A DNA stretch of 17,406 bases from JBDREF01 sp043820045 (GTDB taxonomy: Bacteria > Planctomycetota > Phycisphaerae > Sedimentisphaerales > Anaerobacaceae), in assembly GCA_043820045.1 (NCBI GenBank), contig JBDREF010000159.1, positions 1-17,406 of the forward strand, in the 5' to 3' direction. The notes beneath the pieces are model-generated. The model ran no database searches, was not told where the DNA came from, and saw only the letters and a list, made by a program, of their open reading frames with translations. The stretch's first letter is position 1. Each line of letters begins with the position of its first letter. This document shows positions 1 to 7,905 of this stretch, piece after piece. A program made the position numbers and the translations under genes.

Positions 1-2
1 GG

Positions 3-590
3 CCCGAAGTCCATCCGACGGCGTATATCGACCCGACCGCGCAAATCATCGGCGCTGTACATATAGGCTCGATGGTTTATGTAGGGCCCGGTGCTGTGGT
101 CAGAGGCGACGAGGCGGATGCCCAAGGCAAGGTATCGCCTATTGAAGTCGGGCCGGAATGCAATATTCAAGATGGAGTAATTATTCATGCGCTTGGTGGT
201 ACAAGAGTGACGATTGGATGCCGAACATCACTGGGGCATGGCTGTATTGTCCACGGGCCGTGCACTCTGGGTGAAGGCTGCTTTGTTGGATTTGGCGCAC
301 ACGTGTTTGATGCTACATTGGGAGATGGAGTATATATCGGCACTGGCGCTGTTGTCCAAGGGGTAGAATTGGCCGAGAGATCCCTTGTGCCTCCCGCCGC
401 ACCAATTCTCTCTCAGGACCACGTGATAAGGTTCGTGGGTACGACGAGTCCGGCGGAGCGGATGTTCATTGAGAGGGTCGTAGCTTCAAATTTGGCTTTA
501 GTGCAAGGATATAAAGGTCTTAGCCGGTCCGGCACAGATGGCTGCCGTGTGAGCCCGGCCGACAGGGGAACACTGATTTCTGATTCTTGA
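3..590 (+). CDS. Gamma-class carbonic anhydrase (Cam/CamH-like), 5' end outside window
   Basis: Predicted zinc enzyme for reversible hydration of CO2 to bicarbonate, built as a left-handed beta-helix of hexapeptide repeats. The frame is open to the left edge (codons from base 3 read PEVHPTAYIDPTAQIIG), so the first ATG at 72 is internal and the gene is 5'-truncated. Numbering from that ATG, I see RGDE (11-14), QDG (33-35), His39 in IIHAL, and His56 and His61 in LGHGCIVHGP. This matches the RxDE, QDG and three-histidine zinc site of Methanosarcina Cam, and the last two histidines keep the five-residue spacing. The acidic loop of Cam is short or absent, and the Glu after HAL (Cam proton-shuttle region) is Gly, which suggests the CamH subclass. 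The C-terminal helix (SPAERMFIERVVASNLALV) is typical of gamma carbonic anhydrases packing as trimers. Related hexapeptide acyltransferases are less likely given the full histidine set. Confidence 0.85.
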   Translation, partial: PEVHPTAYIDPTAQIIGAVHIGSMVYVGPGAVVRGDEADAQGKVSPIEVGPECNIQDGVIIHALGGTRVTIGCRTSLGHGCIVHGPCTLGEGCFVGFGAHVFDATLGDGVYIGTGAVVQGVELAERSLVPPAAPILSQDHVIRFVGTTSPAERMFIERVVASNLALVQGYKGLSRSGTDGCRVSPADRGTLISDS

Positions 591-667
591 CGGTTCTATA
601 TTACTGAAAGGTCAGAAGGTGTGCCTAAGAGTGCCAAGTGCCGGTGTCAGGAAGAAAGGAATTGCGT

Positions 668-1159
668 ATGGAGCGGTTCAGTAAGGACGGAAGATTGATT
701 ATTCCGCTGGAGCAGCGGAAAATAGGCACAAAAGAGACGGACGAGGAAAGAGTGCGATATGTGGTAACAGAAGCATATTGTCCGAACGGCTGTAACATTG
801 TTGACAGGGAACACGAGATAAATGGTGCTCCCGGCCTGCGGATGAAGTTCAGGCGGCCTGGCATGGAAGGTGAGTTTGTTATCTCGGCAGTTCAAGGTGA
901 TTTTGACAAGATTATCCTCTCTGGCGAGTTGGAGAAAGGCATGAAGGACGAGTTGTATTGTCCTCACTGCGGTGTCATGTTCAAGAAGCTCATCAACTGC
1001 AGTTGCAAAGCCGACGCCGACATGATAGTCATAGGATTAACACCCAAGCTCGATTTCAACAATTCTATCTCGTTCTGCAATGTGACCGGGTGCGTCAATG
1101 GCACTACCGTCGCGTCAGGAGAAGTCATCCGGCATATACAACTTGGGGGAAGCATCTGA
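668..1159 (+). CDS. Small cysteine-rich putative zinc-binding protein, function unknown
   Basis: A 163-residue soluble protein that I do not recognise as a named family. I chose the ATG at 668 rather than the upstream in-frame ATG at 638 because a good ribosome-binding site (GAAAGGA, 654-660) sits seven bases before it. Cysteines come in pairs: CPNGC (38-42), CPHC (98-101), CSC (111-113) and CNVTGC (137-142). CPNGC and CPHC look like the two knuckles of a zinc ribbon, separated by about 55 residues of mixed strand-rich sequence. No signal peptide or membrane segment is visible. It lies between the carbonic anhydrase and the promoter of the PEPCK gene, 78 bases after the former, so it may be the last gene of an upstream operon. 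A metal-binding or nucleic-acid-binding role is possible but not shown. Confidence 0.7.
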   Translation: MERFSKDGRLIIPLEQRKIGTKETDEERVRYVVTEAYCPNGCNIVDREHEINGAPGLRMKFRRPGMEGEFVISAVQGDFDKIILSGELEKGMKDELYCPHCGVMFKKLINCSCKADADMIVIGLTPKLDFNNSISFCNVTGCVNGTTVASGEVIRHIQLGGSI

Positions 1160-1212
1160 GAAGTATCGGGTGCACCCCGACGTTCCGGCATTCATGCGCC
1201 TGGAGAAAGACG

Positions 1213-1241
1213 TTGACGTTTTTAGATCGTGTAAGTACAAT
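1213..1241 (+). promoter_or_regulatory. Sigma70-type promoter of the pckG operon
   Basis: TTGACG at 1213-1218 and TACAAT at 1236-1241 are separated by exactly 17 bases, close to the housekeeping consensus (5/6 in each box). Transcription would start near 1248, giving a leader of about 45 bases that contains AGGAGG (1276-1281) before the ATG at 1294. It fits the start of the tightly packed pckG-to-10700 gene run. No operator-like palindrome is evident around it. Confidence 0.6.
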
Positions 1242-1293
1242 TATCCGGTTTTTGAACTTTGTTAGCCCATATATTAGGAGGCAACGGCGGTAA

Positions 1294-3171
1294 ATGAGTA
1301 ATGTGAAAGAACTTTTGAAAAAGAAACTGACGGCAGAAAACTACAGCAGGCTTATGGCTGTGGACAATGCGAAAATACACGCGTTTGTCGCTGAGGCGAT
1401 AGAGCTTACAAACCCCGATGAGGTCTTTGTTTGCACGGATTCGGAACAGGACGTCAAGCACGTACGCGAGATGGCGGTCAAGAGCGGCGAAGAGCGCCCT
1501 CTGGAAACGCCGGGGCACACCTATCATTTCGACGGGCCCAACGATCAGGGCCGCGACAGGGAAATAACCAAGTATCTGGTGCCGAAGACAGAGACGCTGA
1601 GCAAGGCACTGAATCAGATCGAGAGGGAGGAAGGCCTTGCCGAGATACACGGCCTGCTCAAGAACTCCATGAAGGACAGGACCTTGATCCTGCGGTTTCT
1701 CTCCTTAGGGCCGGCGGGTTCGGTTTTTAGTGTTCCGTGCGTGCAGGCGACGGATTCGTGGTACGTCGCGCACAGCGAAGACTTGCTGTATCGAAGCGCC
1801 TACGAGCAGTTCTGCAAGATAGGCAGGGACGAGAACGTGTTCTGTTTTCTGCACTCCGCCGGCGAGATGAACGAGCAGATGGTCAGCGTCGATGTGGAGA
1901 ATAAGCGTGTTTACATGGACTACACGCGCGACACGATCTACAGCGTCAATACGCAGTACGGCGGCAATACGATGGGGCTCAAGAAACTGGCCCTGAGGCT
2001 GACCATTCGCAAGGCAGACCGCGAAGGCTGGCTGGCCGAGCACATGTTCATATCAGGCGTCTATGGCCCCGGGGGACGCAAGACCTACTTAGCCGGCGCC
2101 TTTCCCAGCGCCTGCGGCAAAACCTCGACGGCAATGCTGCCCGGCGAGACCATCCTGGGCGACGACATTGCCTATTTTAGAAAAATCAATGGCCAGTTCC
2201 GGGCCGTAAACGCCGAATCGGGAATCTTCGGCATTATTCAAAATGTCAATGCCCAGGACGACCCGCTGATATGGGACGTACTGCACAAGCCCGGCGAGGT
2301 GATTGTTGGCAACATTCTGGTTGCGGACAAGAGGCCCTACTGGCTGGGAATGGGAACAGAGACGCCGGACAAGGGCGTCAGCTTCTCCGGCGAATGGTTC
2401 AAAGGCAAGAAGGACGCCAAAGGAAATGAGATTCCGCTGGCGCACAAGAACGCACGATACACGGTGGCGTTGAAAGCGCTTGCCAACTGTGACCCGGAAC
2501 TGAACAGCCCCGAGGGCGTTGTTCTGGGAGGCGTAATGTATGGAGGCCGGGACCCCAGGGCCTCTGTGCCTGTCCAGCAGGGCTTCGACTGGGCCCACGG
2601 CGTGGTCCTCTACGGCGCTTCGCTTGAAACCGAGACCACCTTTGCGATAATCGGCAAAGAAGGCGTGATGGAAATCAACCTGATGAGTATCCAGGACTTT
2701 CTGGCGATTCCTCTCGGCAAGTACATCCAGAATAATATCGATTTTGTCAAAGGAATGAGAAAGACGCCACCGGTCTTCGGCGTGAACTACTTCCTGAAGG
2801 ACAAGGAAGGTAAATTCGCCAACGGCGTACAAGACAAGCACGTCTGGGTAAAATGGATGGAACTGCGTGTCCACGGCGATGCGGATGCCATTACCTGCCC
2901 GACCGGCCGGATTCCCTGCTATGACGACCTGGTGAAGCTGTTCGACCAGGTCCTCGGCAAGGAATACACCAAAGATGATTATGTAAAGCAGTTCACCATC
3001 CGGGTCCCTGAGAATCTTGCAAAGATCGACCGCGTTGAGAAATACCATAAAGAGAACGTTCCCGGCAGCCCGCAGATAGTTTATGATACGCTTGAGGCCA
3101 CAAGAAAACGCCTCAAGGAAGCCGGCGACAAGTACGGCGATTACATCTCGCCGTTCGATTTGGCTCCTTAG
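1294..3171 (+). CDS. pckG: Phosphoenolpyruvate carboxykinase (GTP)
   Basis: Cytosolic enzyme converting oxaloacetate plus GTP to PEP, CO2 and GDP, reversible in anaerobes that use it for fermentative CO2 fixation. The 625-residue length fits the GTP-dependent family (about 600-640). Signatures visible: YGGNTMGLKK (222-231, substrate and metal binding), the PEPCK-specific P-loop FPSACGKTS (270-278, containing the reactive Cys) and the metal-binding Asp pair in GDDIAYF (289-295). The ATP-dependent family has a different P-loop context. The start is supported by AGGAGG at 1276-1281, with rather long spacing of 12 bases. It is first in a run of six same-strand genes with short gaps (27 bases to the next) and has its own promoter at 1213-1241. 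Nothing is missing or broken. Placing PEPCK at the head of a sugar-degradation operon is unusual, and it may be independently transcribed. Confidence 0.95.
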   Translation: MSNVKELLKKKLTAENYSRLMAVDNAKIHAFVAEAIELTNPDEVFVCTDSEQDVKHVREMAVKSGEERPLETPGHTYHFDGPNDQGRDREITKYLVPKTETLSKALNQIEREEGLAEIHGLLKNSMKDRTLILRFLSLGPAGSVFSVPCVQATDSWYVAHSEDLLYRSAYEQFCKIGRDENVFCFLHSAGEMNEQMVSVDVENKRVYMDYTRDTIYSVNTQYGGNTMGLKKLALRLTIRKADREGWLAEHMFISGVYGPGGRKTYLAGAFPSACGKTSTAMLPGETILGDDIAYFRKINGQFRAVNAESGIFGIIQNVNAQDDPLIWDVLHKPGEVIVGNILVADKRPYWLGMGTETPDKGVSFSGEWFKGKKDAKGNEIPLAHKNARYTVALKALANCDPELNSPEGVVLGGVMYGGRDPRASVPVQQGFDWAHGVVLYGASLETETTFAIIGKEGVMEINLMSIQDFLAIPLGKYIQNNIDFVKGMRKTPPVFGVNYFLKDKEGKFANGVQDKHVWVKWMELRVHGDADAITCPTGRIPCYDDLVKLFDQVLGKEYTKDDYVKQFTIRVPENLAKIDRVEKYHKENVPGSPQIVYDTLEATRKRLKEAGDKYGDYISPFDLAP

Positions 3172-3198
3172 ACTGAATCTGAATGCAAAGGACAAACG

Positions 3199-5640
3199 AT
3201 GCGGGCAGTGCCACCGACTGGAGTATTCGTCAGAGCAATAGTTTTGGCGTCTGTGGTACTGCTTGCGGTTCAGCCGGCGGTCGCAGTTTCTCAGCCGGAT
3301 ACTGTCGAGCGGTGGGGAATCTTTGAGCTGGCGCTTAAAGGGCCTTCCGGCGGTAATCCGTTTGTCGATGTGCAACTCAGCGCCGAGTTCAGGCAGAACG
3401 GGCGAGTGTTCAGGCCGGAGGGCTTCTACGACGGAGACGGTATCTATCGCATCCGCTTCATGCCCGATGCCCTCGGTGTGTGGTCTTACCTCACGAAGAG
3501 CAACCGCACGGAATTAGACGGCAAAAAGGGCCGTCTGACCTGTGTTGAGCCGTCTGGGCACAATCACGGGCCTGTTCGCGTGCACAAGACGTGGCACCTT
3601 GAGTACGCCGACGGCACGCCTTATTTTCAGGTCGGTACAACCTGCTATGCCTGGGTCCATCAGGGCAGCGCGATGGAAGAGCAGACGCTCTCCACCCTCA
3701 AAGATGCACCGTTCAACAAGATGCGGATGTGCGTCTTTCCAAAAAGCTACTCGTACAACAAAAACGAACCCGAGTTCTATCCGTTTGAGGGCGAGCCGCT
3801 CACCTATTGGGATTACACCCGTTTCAATCCGGGATTCTTCCGCCATTTCGAAGGGCGCGTAGGCGACCTGCGCGATTTGGGGATCGAGGCCGACCTGATT
3901 CTATTCCATCCCTACGACCGTTGGGATTATTCCAGAATGGATGCCCAGACCGACGACCGTTATCTGCGTTACATCGTAGCCAGGTTGGCGGCCTATCGCA
4001 ACGTATGGTGGTCGTTCGCTAATGAGTTCGATTTGATGAAGTCCAAGACAATGGAAGACTGGGACCGTTCCTTTCAGATCGTTCAGAAGTACGACCCTTA
4101 CAATCACATGCGCGGGATTCACAATTGCCGCGGCTTTTACGACCACACCAAACCCTGGGTCACACACGCGAGTATTCAGAGTTCGGATATTGCATCGGGA
4201 CGGCGGTGGCGGGACCAATATAAAAAGCCGATAATCTATGACGAGTGCAAATACGAAGGGAACATCCCACAGGGTTGGGGCAACATTACCGCACAGGAAA
4301 TGGTACACAGGTTCTGGCTGGGAACAATCGCCGGCTGCTACGTCGGGCACGGGGAGACATACAAGCACCCCCAGGACATTCTGTGGTGGTCGAAGGGCGG
4401 TGTGCTGTACGGGCAAAGCCCGGCAAGAATCGCTTTTCTCAAAGAAATTATGGAGCCGGTGCCGTTTGACGAGATGCTTCCGGGCGAGTTCGCCGGCGGC
4501 AACCGCGTACTCGCAAAGCACGGTGAGCTTTACTTTCTATATCTCACTTCGGCCGAGCCGGTCGATCTGAATTTGCCCGGTCCCGGAGTGTATAAGGTCG
4601 ATGGAATCGACACGTGGAATATGACCGTGACGTCTTTGGGAAATGCCAAAGCCGGCAGATTCAGCTTTGCCGCACCGAAGCCCAACTATCTTCTTCGTTT
4701 GTCCTTATATGGGCCGGGTGAGAAAATGAGGCCTGAGGTGCGGGCAGATGCCGGCCCCGCCGGGGGCGTGCCTCCTCTGACGGTGCAATTCTCGACGCCG
4801 AGCCAACTGCAGTGCCGGTGGGAATTCGGGGACGGCAGTTCTTCGTCTGAAAGGAACCCGGTTCACACCTATAACGAGCCGGGCCTCTACACGGCCAAGC
4901 TGACTGTTACAGACGCGCAAGGACTTTCATCGAGCATGCCGGTTGCGATTGCGGTGGACAGAGCCGCTGATACGCCGCTCGTGAGAGTGGGATTCGAGCG
5001 AGGTGAAACTGCCGCCATCAGACTGCACGGAAATGTCCGGCGGGGCGAAGACGGCTCGTATGACCTGGGCGACGGCGAACCGTGGAAATGGATCTCGGTG
5101 GGAGAAGGACCGACTGAAACGCTCGAAGGACTGCGCTCGTTTACGATCCTCGGCTGGGCCAATCCGACGAGCCTGAGCGTTGGAAGCGGGGGAAATCGCA
5201 TCGCGTTCAACCTGAACTACAACCGCTCGGGATTCGACCTGGTCCATCTGAATAACGGGCGGTTCCGGCTGGCAGTCAACGAATGGCCCGACCGAGTGAA
5301 CAACGACAGCTCAGCAGGCAGGCTCAAGACCGGCAAATGGACGTTCTTCGCCGTCGCTTATGACGGGACAAAATCAAAGGACAACGTCTGCTGGTACTTC
5401 GGCGATTCCGGCAGTCCTGCAAGGCTTGATAAGACGACGAGTTATTCCAGCGGGCCGACGGGTAAAGGCGGCGGTACTCTTACAATAGGAAACTACAACG
5501 AAAGCATTCACCAACACGGCAAAGACCGACAGTTTCGCGGGTCTCTGCGCGGCATAAAAATATTCGGTAGCAGAATCGGAAACCGGGGGGCTTTGTCGCT
5601 GAGTGATATCCGAAAACATCAACAGCAGGCAGAACCATGA
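3199..5640 (+). CDS. Secreted multidomain glycoside hydrolase (DUF5060-TIM barrel-PKD-LamG)
   Basis: Predicted exported polysaccharide-degrading enzyme of 813 residues. An N-terminal hydrophobic segment (about 11-30) looks like a signal peptide. Residues about 37-115 resemble the DUF5060 beta-sandwich (RWGIFELALKG, LGVWSYLTKS). Residues about 128-430 resemble a DUF4038/apiosidase-like TIM barrel, with WWSFANEFD giving Asn275-Glu276 as the likely acid/base and IIYDEC giving Glu349 as the likely nucleophile. A C-terminal beta domain of that family runs to about 505. A PKD domain follows (about 513-586, WEFGDGSSS and HTYNEPGLYTAKLTVTD), then a LamG/concanavalin-like domain (about 596-800) that could bind sugar polymers. 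The ATG at 3199 has AAAGGA six bases upstream. Substrate cannot be assigned; rhamnogalacturonan- or apiose-type linkages are known for relatives. No sorting domain is seen at the C-terminus, and the protein ends soon after LamG. Confidence 0.85.
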   Translation: MRAVPPTGVFVRAIVLASVVLLAVQPAVAVSQPDTVERWGIFELALKGPSGGNPFVDVQLSAEFRQNGRVFRPEGFYDGDGIYRIRFMPDALGVWSYLTKSNRTELDGKKGRLTCVEPSGHNHGPVRVHKTWHLEYADGTPYFQVGTTCYAWVHQGSAMEEQTLSTLKDAPFNKMRMCVFPKSYSYNKNEPEFYPFEGEPLTYWDYTRFNPGFFRHFEGRVGDLRDLGIEADLILFHPYDRWDYSRMDAQTDDRYLRYIVARLAAYRNVWWSFANEFDLMKSKTMEDWDRSFQIVQKYDPYNHMRGIHNCRGFYDHTKPWVTHASIQSSDIASGRRWRDQYKKPIIYDECKYEGNIPQGWGNITAQEMVHRFWLGTIAGCYVGHGETYKHPQDILWWSKGGVLYGQSPARIAFLKEIMEPVPFDEMLPGEFAGGNRVLAKHGELYFLYLTSAEPVDLNLPGPGVYKVDGIDTWNMTVTSLGNAKAGRFSFAAPKPNYLLRLSLYGPGEKMRPEVRADAGPAGGVPPLTVQFSTPSQLQCRWEFGDGSSSSERNPVHTYNEPGLYTAKLTVTDAQGLSSSMPVAIAVDRAADTPLVRVGFERGETAAIRLHGNVRRGEDGSYDLGDGEPWKWISVGEGPTETLEGLRSFTILGWANPTSLSVGSGGNRIAFNLNYNRSGFDLVHLNNGRFRLAVNEWPDRVNNDSSAGRLKTGKWTFFAVAYDGTKSKDNVCWYFGDSGSPARLDKTTSYSSGPTGKGGGTLTIGNYNESIHQHGKDRQFRGSLRGIKIFGSRIGNRGALSLSDIRKHQQQAEP

Positions 5641-5684
5641 CTTTGAGTGTCAGGTACAGAATTCTTTCGGAAAGGAAAGCGTAG

Positions 5685-6866
5685 ATGGAAAAGAAGACCG
5701 TGCGTACAGGCATTATTGGAGCGGGTTTCGCCGCGACGTTTCATTTTGAATGCCTGAAGAAGATCCACGGCACCAATGTCGAGGTCGAGGGAGTATTCGC
5801 CACAGATACCGACCAGGCCAAGGCCTATGCCGAAAAGCGCGGGATTCCAACGTTCGGCAGCCTCGAAGAGCTTCTCGATAAAGCGGATGTCATTCACGTC
5901 TGCACGCCGCCGGTGGCTCACGAGCCGATTGCCGTTGCGGCCCTCGAACGCGACAAGTTCGCCATCGTGGAAAAGCCGCTCACCGGTTACTTCGGCGACG
6001 GCTCGGAAGATTTTAACGGTGATACATTCGCCAAGCAAGATGCGCTAGACCACGCGCTGGCAAGCGTCGAACGAATGCTCACCGCCGAGAAAAAGAGCAA
6101 GGGCAAAATCCTCTACGCCGAGAACTGGGTCTATGCCCCTTCGATTCAGAAAGAGCGTGAAATCATCGAAAAGACCGGCGCCCAGATACTCTGGATTCAC
6201 GGCGAGGAAGCACACTCAGGCTCACACGCGGCAACCTACGCCTACTGGAAATTCTCCGGCGGCGGGGTAATGATAGGCAAAGGCTGTCATCCGCTGACGG
6301 CGGCGCTTTATCTCAAGCGCGTCGAGGGCATGGCAAGAAACGGCAAACCGATCAAGCCGAAGTCGGTTTCGGCGCGAACCCACGCGATTACAAGGTTGGA
6401 GAAATTCCGGGACGAAGGGCACATCCGCTGCGACTACCACGACATCGACGACTTCTCGCTGATGCACGTGGTCTTCGACGACGGCACAATCGCCGACATC
6501 TTCGCCTCCGATATCGTCCTCGGCGGCATACACAACTGGCTCGAAGTCGCCGCCAACAATCACCGGACCATCTGCAACATAAACCCCAACACCGCGATGA
6601 AGACGTATAATCCAGTCGATGCAAGTTTCGAGGACATATACGTCGTGGAAAAAACCGGCACAAAACAGGGCTGGTCGAATCCGTCGCCGGATGAGGACTG
6701 GTTCACCGGTTATCCGCAGGAGATGGAGGCTTTCTACAGAACCATCGCGTACGGCGATGACCTCGAGAGCACCAGCAACCTAGCCGCCGACTGCATCTCG
6801 ACCATCTACAGTGCCTATGTTTCGGCTGAAAAATCGGGAGCAGAAGTTTCAATCAAAACGTTCTGA
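5685..6866 (+). CDS. Gfo/Idh/MocA family NAD(P)-dependent oxidoreductase
   Basis: Predicted cytosolic sugar or cyclitol dehydrogenase of 393 residues. The N-terminal Rossmann fold shows GIIGAGFAATFH (9-20) for dinucleotide binding, VCTPPVAHEP (72-81), and the family EKPL motif with catalytic Lys97. The C-terminal alpha/beta substrate domain contains GGGVMIGKGCH (192-202), with His202 conserved. The usual catalytic Asp four residues before this His (D-x-x-x-H) is Gly198 here, with Lys199 next to it, so the chemistry may differ from inositol or glucose dehydrogenases. An insertion after EKPL (GYFGDGSEDFNGDTF) is longer than in many members. The start is supported by AAAGGA at 5671-5676. It follows the glycoside hydrolase by 44 bases and precedes the UroD-like gene by 7, which fits oxidation of a released sugar. 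Exact substrate is unknown. Confidence 0.85.
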   Translation: MEKKTVRTGIIGAGFAATFHFECLKKIHGTNVEVEGVFATDTDQAKAYAEKRGIPTFGSLEELLDKADVIHVCTPPVAHEPIAVAALERDKFAIVEKPLTGYFGDGSEDFNGDTFAKQDALDHALASVERMLTAEKKSKGKILYAENWVYAPSIQKEREIIEKTGAQILWIHGEEAHSGSHAATYAYWKFSGGGVMIGKGCHPLTAALYLKRVEGMARNGKPIKPKSVSARTHAITRLEKFRDEGHIRCDYHDIDDFSLMHVVFDDGTIADIFASDIVLGGIHNWLEVAANNHRTICNINPNTAMKTYNPVDASFEDIYVVEKTGTKQGWSNPSPDEDWFTGYPQEMEAFYRTIAYGDDLESTSNLAADCISTIYSAYVSAEKSGAEVSIKTF

Positions 6867-6873
6867 CGTTCGA

Positions 6874-7881
6874 ATGCGCGAGCAAGAACCACCAAAACAG
6901 GCACGGCGGATTCAGTTCTCGCCTTCAGTCTATGAGCACGCCGCCCGGGTTATTGATAGAAGCCCCTGGGACGTCTCGCGAAGCTGTGACTTGCTGTCGC
7001 AGGGTCACATAGAAGCGTTTCGGCTATACAATCACCGCCCCGTAGTCGTGGGCATAGACATCTACAATCTGGAAGCCGAAGCTTACGGCGCGACAGTGGC
7101 CAAGCCGTCCGGCAATGGAATTCCGGCTATCTCCAGGCACCCGTATTCGTCAACCGAAGAGCTTCTGAGCCTGGAGCACTTCGACCCGCAGAAAGACGGT
7201 CGTGTCCCGATGGTTATGGAGGCCGCGAGGCGCGTAGCCGACGAGTGCCCCGAGGCCGATGTTCGAATCCCGTTAGGCGGTCCTTTTTCGGTCGCGGCCA
7301 ATTTGATGGGATTCGAAAACCTGTTGTGCGAGATTCAGACCAATCCCGAATCGGTCGTGCGGGCACTGAGGCATCTGGTAGCGGGACAGGTTCGATTCTG
7401 TGAGGAAGTGGTCCGTCGCGGTTTGGATATTGCGTTCTTCGAATCGGCGGCGACACCGCCGTTACTGTCCCCTCGGCAGTTCAGGGACATCGAGCTTGGA
7501 CCTCTGAAGGAAATCATGGACAAAACGTCGGCGGCTCTCGGCCATCCTGTGCCGTGCATAATAGGTGGTGACACGCTGCCGATCCTCGATGATATTCTGC
7601 GGACGGGAACAGGCTACGTCTGCTGTCCGGCGAAAACAGACCAGCGAAAGTTCATGGACAGGATGCGTTCCACACCCGATGTGATGGTGAGAATCAATAT
7701 GGACCCCGGACCGATCACGTCAAAAAACCTGGAGCAGGTCGAAAAGGAAGTTGACAGAGTCGTGGCGCTTGCTGAAAATAGGCGGCTGGTCTGCATCGGC
7801 ACGGGTTGCCTGCCGTTCGAAGCGGACCCCGAAATGGTTTTGTACACGAAAAAGTATGTCTCGTCCAGGAACGCCGGATAA
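6874..7881 (+). CDS. Uroporphyrinogen decarboxylase/MtaA-like family protein (first of two)
   Basis: A 335-residue predicted TIM-barrel protein of the UroD superfamily, which includes heme-pathway decarboxylases and zinc-dependent corrinoid or coenzyme M methyltransferases such as MtaA and CmuA. I chose the ATG at 6874, seven bases after the preceding stop, because the alternative ATG at 6811 lies inside the previous gene and adds 21 unrelated residues. The central RIPLGGPFSVAANLMG (131-146) and the C-terminal CIGTGCLPFEADPE (307-320) follow the pattern of the methyltransferase branch. The classical H-x-C zinc motif is altered: HPVPCIIGGDT keeps His224 and Cys228 with wider spacing, and Cys312 could be the third ligand. 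It is unlikely to be heme HemE, because it sits in a catabolic operon with a transporter and a second divergent paralogue. No corrinoid-binding protein is encoded nearby. Confidence 0.75.
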   Translation: MREQEPPKQARRIQFSPSVYEHAARVIDRSPWDVSRSCDLLSQGHIEAFRLYNHRPVVVGIDIYNLEAEAYGATVAKPSGNGIPAISRHPYSSTEELLSLEHFDPQKDGRVPMVMEAARRVADECPEADVRIPLGGPFSVAANLMGFENLLCEIQTNPESVVRALRHLVAGQVRFCEEVVRRGLDIAFFESAATPPLLSPRQFRDIELGPLKEIMDKTSAALGHPVPCIIGGDTLPILDDILRTGTGYVCCPAKTDQRKFMDRMRSTPDVMVRINMDPGPITSKNLEQVEKEVDRVVALAENRRLVCIGTGCLPFEADPEMVLYTKKYVSSRNAG

Positions 7882-7905
7882 AACGATTAAGCAGGAGATA
7901 AGACT

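Noticed and set aside
586..612. Promoter TTGACG...TATATT upstream of the cysteine-rich gene
   Set aside because: The spacer is only four bases, far too short.
2089..3375. 428-codon open frame on the minus strand
   Set aside because: It lies entirely opposite pckG and the hydrolase start, mirrors their codon bias and has no family-like sequence; an antisense shadow.
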